A stretch of DNA of 64,000 bases from Roseiarcus sp963782255. GTDB taxonomy: Bacteria; Pseudomonadota; Alphaproteobacteria; Rhizobiales; Beijerinckiaceae. Position numbers and translations under genes: made by a program. Shown here piece after piece: positions 58,314 to 64,000 of the stretch. The number at the start of each line of letters is the position of its first letter. Within the stretch, counting starts at the first letter, position 1. The notes under the pieces were generated by a model. That model was given only the letters and a program-made list of their open reading frames with translations. It searched no databases and was not told where the DNA came from. The DNA lies in the NCBI GenBank assembly GCA_963782255.1, contig CAWAIS010000001.1:682001-746000 (forward strand), written 5' to 3'.

Positions 58314-59059
58314 GGATTGCCCCTCTTCGCCTCGGCGTCCGGCGCGGCGTCGTCCTGCGGCCGGATCGTGGTCTTCACATGTCCTTCGAAAACCAGTTCC
58401 TGCCCATTGTTGCGGGCCGACGCGCGGTCTCCGAAGATGGTCGTCCCGTCGCCGACATGGACCTCGACGGGTTCATCGCTCTGGTAGGTCCCGTTCTTAA
58501 AATCGATGTTCGCGCTCCGCAAGCGCACCTCGAAACGGTCGTTTCCAATCCGGATGTTGTGCGACAACCGCATGTGCTGGCTGACGCTGTCGTAGACGCC
58601 GGTATCCGCGCTGATGTGCGTCGGTTCGCCGCCGGCCATCCCGATGTCGCCGTTCAGCGTCTGCAATTCGACGATTGTCGGCTGCTTGACGTCCTGAAGG
58701 GCGCGCTCCGCCGTCAGCGTATAGGGCTGTCCGTCGCTGCGAAAGCCCGCGAGTTTGGGCCGCGCCATGGTGATCTTCGTTCCGTCGATGGAAAGCGCGG
58801 AAAAGCTCAAGGGTCCGAATTTCGGCGAGAAAGGGTCGAAGATCACGACGCCAAGCATCGCTAGAATCGCCACAACGACGCTGATGAGAATCGCCTTGCG
58901 CAGAAAACGTACGCGCGCCGACCTCCTCTTCGCATCGGCGAAGGCCTCGGCGCGATCGGGGGGCGGCGCGATGGAGATTCGACGCGCGCCGGCGCGCGCC
59001 GCCGCCGTTCGCTCCGAGCCATCGAAGCCCGCCGCCATCGCCTCGCCCCGAAACGCCAT
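58310..59059 (-). CDS. lptC: LPS export protein LptC
   Basis: 249-residue bitopic protein: a cytoplasmic basic N-terminus, one membrane helix (AILISVVVAILAMLGVVIF) and a periplasmic jellyroll (ALSIDGTKITMARPKLAGF, THISADTGVYDSVSQHMRLS). It receives LPS from LptFG and passes it to LptA. An ATG at residue 8 is an alternative start. The rnd gene often found upstream in this class is not here. Confidence 0.88.
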   Translation of the reverse strand: MAFRGEAMAAGFDGSERTAAARAGARRISIAPPPDRAEAFADAKRRSARVRFLRKAILISVVVAILAMLGVVIFDPFSPKFGPLSFSALSIDGTKITMARPKLAGFRSDGQPYTLTAERALQDVKQPTIVELQTLNGDIGMAGGEPTHISADTGVYDSVSQHMRLSHNIRIGNDRFEVRLRSANIDFKNGTYQSDEPVEVHVGDGTTIFGDRASARNNGQELVFEGHVKTTIRPQDDAAPDAEAKRGNP

Positions 59060-59199
59060 CCGTCTCTCAGCCGCCTAACACAGCCTGCGGAGGAAAACGA
59101 ATTGCATGGCGAAGTTAGGGCCAACGCCCGATTGGGCCACGAATTTGCCAGGTTCTCAAAATGTTGTGAACTTCCGCGAGGCAGAAACCTCAGGTTCGA

Positions 59200-59400
59200 T
59201 TATCGCCCGCCCCGACGTCTTTTGTGGGCGCGAGCTCCGCCGCCCTTTCCGCCACGCTCGGGAGCGTCGTGCGGTTTCACGTCGACGCTCGCGCCGTCGA
59301 CCTGCTCATATCGAACGCCAGTGAAAAACAGGATCTCTGCGCAGCCGTTCCGCCGCCGATCGGCCCCTCTTTGAGGCCGAAAGAGAATAAGATCGCCCAC
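59200..59400 (-). CDS. Small conserved alphaproteobacterial protein with FFTGVRYE motif
   Basis: 66-residue protein. After a short DLILFRPQRG strand comes CAEILFFTGVRYEQVD, a pattern I recognise from small unnamed proteins of rhizobia, then a Gly/Lys/Arg-rich tail. Function is unknown. The GTG at 59400 with GGGGGA upstream is preferred; the frame is open to an ATG at 59436. It overlaps a weaker plus-strand frame (59106-59324), which I reject. It lies between lptC and the DUF2336 gene. Confidence 0.55.
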   Translation of the reverse strand: MGDLILFRPQRGADRRRNGCAEILFFTGVRYEQVDGASVDVKPHDAPERGGKGGGARAHKRRRGGR

Positions 59401-59490
59401 TACCGTCCCCCACAACCCATGATTCCAATATTGCAACCGCCGAAGGTTAATACTCGGTCAATCAGATTGGCGTAACCCGACGGTATCCCT

Positions 59491-60709
59491 GTGGTTTCGA
59501 CGGCCACCTCAATCGTGCGCGATCTGACCCTTTCAGAATTCCCCTTTCTCACCTCGCTTGGCGCAAGCGCGAGCAGGAAGGACCGACGGATCTGGCTCCG
59601 GGTCGCAAGCGACCATTTTGTCGCGGCCGAGCCGACAGACCCGGATGAGATCGAGAAGTTCGCAAACGCGTTCGCGTTGCAACTGACGGCGGCGGACCCG
59701 ATCACGAGACTGGAAATCGCCCGGAAACTGGCGCCCTGCCCGCAAACGCCACCGGCCCTCCTCGCCGAGTTCGCAAGACTTGACCGCGAAGCCGACGTTT
59801 TCCTTCTCGAGCACGCGGCGGCCTATCCGCATGCCGATCTGGAGCGCGCAATCGCTCGTGGCGCGCCACATGCCGCAGCAGTCGCCAGGCGCGCGCATCT
59901 TCCGCCCGATCTCGTGGAAAAAATCGCCGCAAGCAACGACATGGACGTTTTGATTGCGCTCGCCCGGAACGAAACGATTTCGCTCGAGCGGGCGACCTTG
60001 GCTTCCCTCTTGCGGACCGCGCGCGACGCCGCGGAGGTTCACGGCGATCGTCGGCTCGCCGACGCGCTCCTGGAACGGAAGCCGGCCCGCGCGGAAAACG
60101 CGATCCTCTTCCTCAGCGCGAATTCTGACTCAGCGGATCGAGATCCTCCTCGCCGCGCAGCGCGAGCAGATCGGCCGCTCGGCGAAAGCGTCGGCGCCGA
60201 TCGCGTCGGCGGCGCTCGAGGAACTGGAGATGTCGGCGGTCGCGCGCCAACCGGGGCGGTTTGCGGCGGTTCTCGCCAAGGCGCTCGATTGCGACGCCGA
60301 CCTCGCGAAACGCATCGTCGACGATGCGTCGGGCGAACCTCTGGCCGTAGCGCTCGCGGCCCTCGGCGCGTCAAACGAAGTTCTCGTGCGCGTGCTGGTG
60401 TCGAACGACCTCTACGCGGGTCCAGGCCATCAGCGCATTCTCGCGCTCGCGAGGCTCAGCAATTCGCTCAATCGCGGCGCGGCGCTGATGATCGTTTCGC
60501 TGCTGCGCGACGGGTTTTCCGGGCGGTTGCGGGCGGCGCGGACTGAAGCTGGCGCGCGGACCGCGCTCGCGCGAGCGCCGGCCAACCGGCGCGAGTTCGA
60601 CCCCGCGAGGCCGGGAAGGCTGAGACCGCCAGTCGGAGTTCCGCCCGGTCCTTCAGGGCAGAGCCGCCGGCGTGAGGAAGAAGGCCGCCCGGGCTCCGAG
60701 CGCGCGTAA
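59491..60709 (+). pseudogene. DUF2336 domain protein, frameshifted
   Basis: Helical-repeat DUF2336 protein of unknown function. Frame 1 (59491 to about 60120) gives SEFPFLTSLGASASRKDRRIWLRVASDHFV, ITRLEIARKLAPCPQTPPALLAEFARLD and HLPPDLVEKIAAS. The continuation LTQRIEILLAAQREQIGRS onward, with the second half of the repeats, is in the next frame to 60709. One inserted (or two missing) bases near 60115-60125 explain this, so the gene is broken or the read has an error. The combined product would be about 405 codons. The GTG start has no clear ribosome site. Confidence 0.7.
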
Positions 60710-60737
60710 GACCGCCTTCGAAGGATGAAGCGAAGCA

Positions 60738-62141
60738 CTAGCTTTCATCGGGTTGTACGGGGCTGGCCCTCCCTGCCGGGTCTCGCGCGCGCAACCTTTG
60801 CGCCACCTGCTCGTCGGTCAGCCGCACCTCGTAGATCGATCGCATTTCGATCGTTCGCGCGGTCACGGTCGCGACGACGATTGCGACCAGCATCGGCAGG
60901 GCGAAGAGCCGCGCCTGGCCGGTCAATTCCATCATCATCACGAGCGTCGAGATCGGGCCCTGCGTCGTCGCCGCGACCATCGCGCCCGCGCCGAGGAGCG
61001 CGAAAAGGCCGCCGTCGCCTTGCGGGACGAACGACAGCCAGACCGCGCCGAGCGCGCTGCCTGCAAGCGCGCCCGCAGCGAGCGAGGGCGTGAACAGGCC
61101 GCCCGGCGCGCCGCTCGCGACCGATCCCACCGTGCAGAGCGGCCGGACCGGCAGAAGAACGAGGAGCGCCAGAGGCGCCATCGGGTGGCGGAACAGGAGT
61201 TGCACGACGTCCTGCCCGTTGCCCAGCACTTCAGGGTAGGGGATCGAGATCAGCCCGACCGCGAGAAAGACGAGCGCCGGCGCGATGAAGCGGCGCCAGT
61301 CGGACGGTTGAGCCCGATCCGCCCAGGCGATCAGGCGGACGAAGGCGACCGCCCAGACGCCGATAATCGGTGACGCCAGCACGGCCCAGAGGTAGGTCTG
61401 CGGCGTCACGACATAGGCCGGCGTCGAATAGACCGGCGCGTTGGGGATGACGAAGGTTGCGATCTCGGTCGCGATCGTCGTGGCGGCGAGCGCGGGCAGG
61501 ACCAGCCTCAAGGCCAGGGCTCCCCGCAGCACCTCGAGCGCGAACAGGGCGCCGCCGAGCGGCATGCTGTAGACGGCGGCCATACCCGCCCCGGCGCCGA
61601 TGGCGACCATCAGCCGGCGCTGTTCGTCCGACAGCTTCTGCAGGCTCGAAGCGAGATTGCCGAACACCGCGCCCGCCTGCTTCGGCGCGCCCTCGCGCCC
61701 CAGCGCCGCTCCCATGCCGACAATGATTTGCGACAGGACGCCGCTGCCGAGCGTCCTCAGCGTAGGCATCCGTCCGGCCTGGAACCAGATCGCGGTGGTG
61801 GTGTCGATGCTGTTGCCGGAGGCGAGGCGGGTCAGGAGAAACTGCCCGAAGCCGGTGAGGACGCCTGCCCCAAGGAGCAAGAGGACATGACGCCACGGGC
61901 GTAAGCGCCGCGCGGCCTCCGCCAGCGCCGACGGCTCGTTGACGCCCCATGCGAGGCCCTGGACCTCTTTGAGGAGAAAAGTCAGCGCCGCCGCGGCGAG
62001 CCCGGCCGCGACGCCGGTCAGGATGACGGCGGTCCAAAAGCGCAGCGCCGCCGGGTCCGCGAGCGAGCCGGGAACCGGCGCGTCGGACCTGAGCGCCATC
62101 GCGTCCGCATCTGGAGCTTCGTCGCCCGAGGCCAAGGCCAC
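60738..62141 (-). CDS. CLC family chloride channel/transporter
   Basis: 467-residue polytopic CLC protein. Recognisable filter segments are GREGAPKQ (with the gating Glu), GALFALEVL (internal-Glu helix) and GGLFTP. The first filter segment, normally GSGIP, reads ASGNSID, which is unusual and could change anion selectivity. About 10-12 hydrophobic helices are present, and no CBS domain. A GTG start at 62141 is assumed; an in-frame TTG two codons later is better spaced from GAGG. Confidence 0.88.
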   Translation of the reverse strand: MALASGDEAPDADAMALRSDAPVPGSLADPAALRFWTAVILTGVAAGLAAAALTFLLKEVQGLAWGVNEPSALAEAARRLRPWRHVLLLLGAGVLTGFGQFLLTRLASGNSIDTTTAIWFQAGRMPTLRTLGSGVLSQIIVGMGAALGREGAPKQAGAVFGNLASSLQKLSDEQRRLMVAIGAGAGMAAVYSMPLGGALFALEVLRGALALRLVLPALAATTIATEIATFVIPNAPVYSTPAYVVTPQTYLWAVLASPIIGVWAVAFVRLIAWADRAQPSDWRRFIAPALVFLAVGLISIPYPEVLGNGQDVVQLLFRHPMAPLALLVLLPVRPLCTVGSVASGAPGGLFTPSLAAGALAGSALGAVWLSFVPQGDGGLFALLGAGAMVAATTQGPISTLVMMMELTGQARLFALPMLVAIVVATVTARTIEMRSIYEVRLTDEQVAQRLRARDPAGRASPVQPDES

Positions 62142-62321
62142 TCCCTCGTTGTCGCGCAGGACGACTTTAACTTAGCGCCGCGGGAAAAGGGACAGAGGGG
62201 ACGCGGCCCACCAAAGACATGTGGGCGGAGCGGTTCGGATCGGAAGCCTCGCTTGCGCGCCCCGGCGCCTTCCTTTAATCGCGAATCGCATGGGTTTCGC
62301 TCGGCACGAAGGGGAGCGCGG

Positions 62322-62822
62322 GTGACCGGCAAGCCTGTCGCCGTCATCATGGGCAGCCAGTCGGACTGGGCGGTGATGCGCCGCGCCGCCGAAACGCTGG
62401 AAGCACTCGGGGTCGGCTATGACGCGCGCATTGTCTCCGCCCATCGCACGCCCGACCGGCTGGTCGCCTTCGCCAAGGGCGCGAAGGCGCAGGGCTTCAA
62501 GGTCATCATCGCCGGTGCCGGGGGCGCGGCGCATCTGCCCGGCATGACGGCGGCGTTCACGACTCTGCCGGTGTTCGGCGTGCCGGTCCCGACCAAGGCG
62601 CTCTTGGGCCAGGACAGCCTGCTCTCGATCGTGCAGATGCCAGCGGGCGTGCCGGTCGGCACGCTTGCGATCGGGGAGGCGGGCGCCGTGAACGCGGCGC
62701 TGATGGCCTGCGCGATCCTGGCGCTGGCGGACGACGCCCTGGGGACGCGGCTCGAGGCGTGGCGGGCTGAGCGCACGGCCGAGGTCGCCGAGCGTCCCGC
62801 CGATCCGGGCGAGTGCGCATGA
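62322..62822 (+). CDS. purE: N5-carboxyaminoimidazole ribonucleotide mutase PurE
   Basis: 166-residue class I PurE that converts N5-CAIR to CAIR in purine synthesis. IMGSQSDWAVMRRAAETL, the SAHRTPDRL loop with catalytic His, and AGAGGAAHLPGMTAA are conserved. The GTG at 62322 has GGAG 5 bases upstream; the longer open frame is not homologous. It overlaps purK by 4 bases. Confidence 0.95.
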   Translation: MTGKPVAVIMGSQSDWAVMRRAAETLEALGVGYDARIVSAHRTPDRLVAFAKGAKAQGFKVIIAGAGGAAHLPGMTAAFTTLPVFGVPVPTKALLGQDSLLSIVQMPAGVPVGTLAIGEAGAVNAALMACAILALADDALGTRLEAWRAERTAEVAERPADPGECA

Positions 62823-63913
62823 TCCTGAGCCCCGGCGCCACGATCGGCATCCTGGGCGCCGGCCAGCTCGGCCGCATGCTGGCGATCGCCGCGCTGAAGG
62901 TGGGCCTGCGCACCCATATTTTTGCGCCCGACGCCGACGCGCCGGCGTATGACGCGGCGGCCGCGCGAACCATCGCCTCGTTCAGCGACGAGGAAGCGCT
63001 GGGTCGCTTCGCCGACGCCGTGGACCTCGTCACCTACGAATTCGAGAACGTGCCGACGGAGACCGTCGAGTTCCTTGCGCGCCGGCGGCCCGTGCGCCCG
63101 GGCGTGCGCGCGCTTGCGCTGACCCAGGACCGGCTCACCGAAAAAGCGTTCCTGCGCGACATCGATCTGAGGATCGCGCCGTTCGTCGGCGTCGAGGACG
63201 CCGGCGCGCTCGCCCGCGCGGTCGCCGAGCTCGGCCGCCCCTCGGTCCTCAAGACCCGCCGCTTCGGCTACGACGGCAAGGGCCAGTCGATGATCCGCGA
63301 GGGCTCCAACGTTTCGGCGGTGCATCGCGCGCTTGGCGGCGCGCCGATGATCCTCGAGGGTTTCGTCGCCTTCGAGCGCGAGGTTTCGATCATCGCGGCC
63401 CGCAGCCTGGAAGGCGAGATCGCCGCCTACGACTTGAGCGAGAACGAGCACGAGCACCACATTCTGGCGCGGACGCGCGCGCCCGCGCGGGTGAGCCCCG
63501 AGACGGAGCTCGAAGCGAGGCGGATCGCCGCGAAAGTTCTCGAGGCGCTCGACTATGTCGGCGTGCTGGCGGTCGAGCTTTTCGTCACCCGCGATCGGGG
63601 GGACCGCGAGGGCCTGGTCGTCAACGAGATCGCGCCCCGCGTCCACAATTCTGGCCACTGGACGCTCGACGGCGCTCAGACCTCGCAGTTCGAGCAGCAC
63701 GTCCGCGCGATCGCCGGCTGGCCGCTCGGTGCGCCAACGCGGCGCGGCCGGGTCGAAATGCACAATCTGATCGGCGAGGACGCCGAGGAGTGGCGCGACA
63801 TCCTCGCCCAGCCCGACCTCTGCCTGCATCTCTACGGCAAGCTCGAAATCCGCCCGGACCGCAAGATGGGCCACGTCACGCGCGTCTTTCCCGAGCGGCC
63901 GGGCGAGGGGTGA
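62819..63913 (+). CDS. purK: N5-carboxyaminoimidazole ribonucleotide synthase PurK
   Basis: 364-residue ATP-grasp enzyme that carboxylates AIR with bicarbonate. GILGAGQLGRMLAIAA is at the N-terminus, the ATP-grasp region includes VLKTRRFGYDGKGQ and ILEGFVAFEREVSII, and the metal site is VNEIAPRVHNSGHWT. The ATG overlaps the purE stop (ATGA). Its end is intact at 63913; the last 87 bases of the window hold no visible gene. Confidence 0.95.
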   Translation: MILSPGATIGILGAGQLGRMLAIAALKVGLRTHIFAPDADAPAYDAAAARTIASFSDEEALGRFADAVDLVTYEFENVPTETVEFLARRRPVRPGVRALALTQDRLTEKAFLRDIDLRIAPFVGVEDAGALARAVAELGRPSVLKTRRFGYDGKGQSMIREGSNVSAVHRALGGAPMILEGFVAFEREVSIIAARSLEGEIAAYDLSENEHEHHILARTRAPARVSPETELEARRIAAKVLEALDYVGVLAVELFVTRDRGDREGLVVNEIAPRVHNSGHWTLDGAQTSQFEQHVRAIAGWPLGAPTRRGRVEMHNLIGEDAEEWRDILAQPDLCLHLYGKLEIRPDRKMGHVTRVFPERPGEG

Positions 63914-64000
63914 GCCTCGCGGCGCGCCCACGAACCGCGCCTTGACGGTGCGATCGGCAGATCACTAATGCCGCCGCTTCGCTTGGCGCGGCCGGGTCGC

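Noticed and set aside
59106..59324. Plus-strand frame beginning MAKLGPTPDW
   Set aside because: Opposes the more family-like minus-strand FFTGVRYE protein and decays into Arg runs; kept out for lack of homology.

Overview
High-GC DNA from an alphaproteobacterium of the order Hyphomicrobiales (Rhizobiales). The order-level call rests on linked gene sets: phyR/nepR/ecfG, chvI-chvG-hprK-EIIA-HPr, ubiE-ubiB-coaBC-dut, hisB-hisH-hisA-hisF, and GapR (DUF2312). A family such as Methylocystaceae/Beijerinckiaceae is possible but not shown by the sequence.

1-20 kb is a general-stress-response (GSR) island. The core regulators phyR, nepR and ecfG are surrounded by genes carrying EcfG-type promoters (GGAAC, 16-17 bp spacer, CGTT). 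I found six exact boxes and one near-exact one, before a PfpI protease, a DUF1328 membrane peptide, a YciE-like protein, a lone receiver protein, a DUF2934-ku operon, a ku2-ligD operon and a DUF1236 protein, plus four weaker variants. The two Ku operons converge on ligD, so end joining appears to be placed under general-stress control. A PAS-HWE histidine kinase lies nearby and may be a PhyR kinase. An ISAs1-type element enters at the left edge and has cut off the PfpI gene. An isolated nuoI, a flavin monooxygenase and a GH15 glycosidase lie between.

20-34 kb is largely housekeeping on the minus strand: hisB-H-A-F, ubiE, ubiB, coaBC, dut, an Rrf2 regulator and cysK. Beside it are a PaaI thioesterase/MarR divergent pair with a palindromic operator, a hybrid kinase coupled to a tiny Poly_export protein, gapR, and a phosphoribosyltransferase with an apparent C-terminal frameshift.

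34-45 kb encodes a type II secretion system: gspE-F-G-H-I-J-K-L-M and a GspC/N-like gene on the minus strand, with the lipoprotein secretin gspD and a short prepilin peptidase divergent. 45.7-46.4 kb is an AT-richer gap with two kinds of short direct repeat. 46.4-52.5 kb is a minus-strand cluster of two DUF4214-fused methyltransferases, a third methyltransferase, a TPR-glycosyltransferase and a HugZ-like protein, probably for glycan or metabolite modification.

52.9-64 kb holds chvI-chvG-hprK-EIIA-HPr (envelope stress/PTS regulation), lptC-lptA-lptB (LPS transport), a small conserved protein, a frameshifted DUF2336 gene, a CLC channel, and purE-purK. No tRNA, rRNA or CRISPR array was seen.
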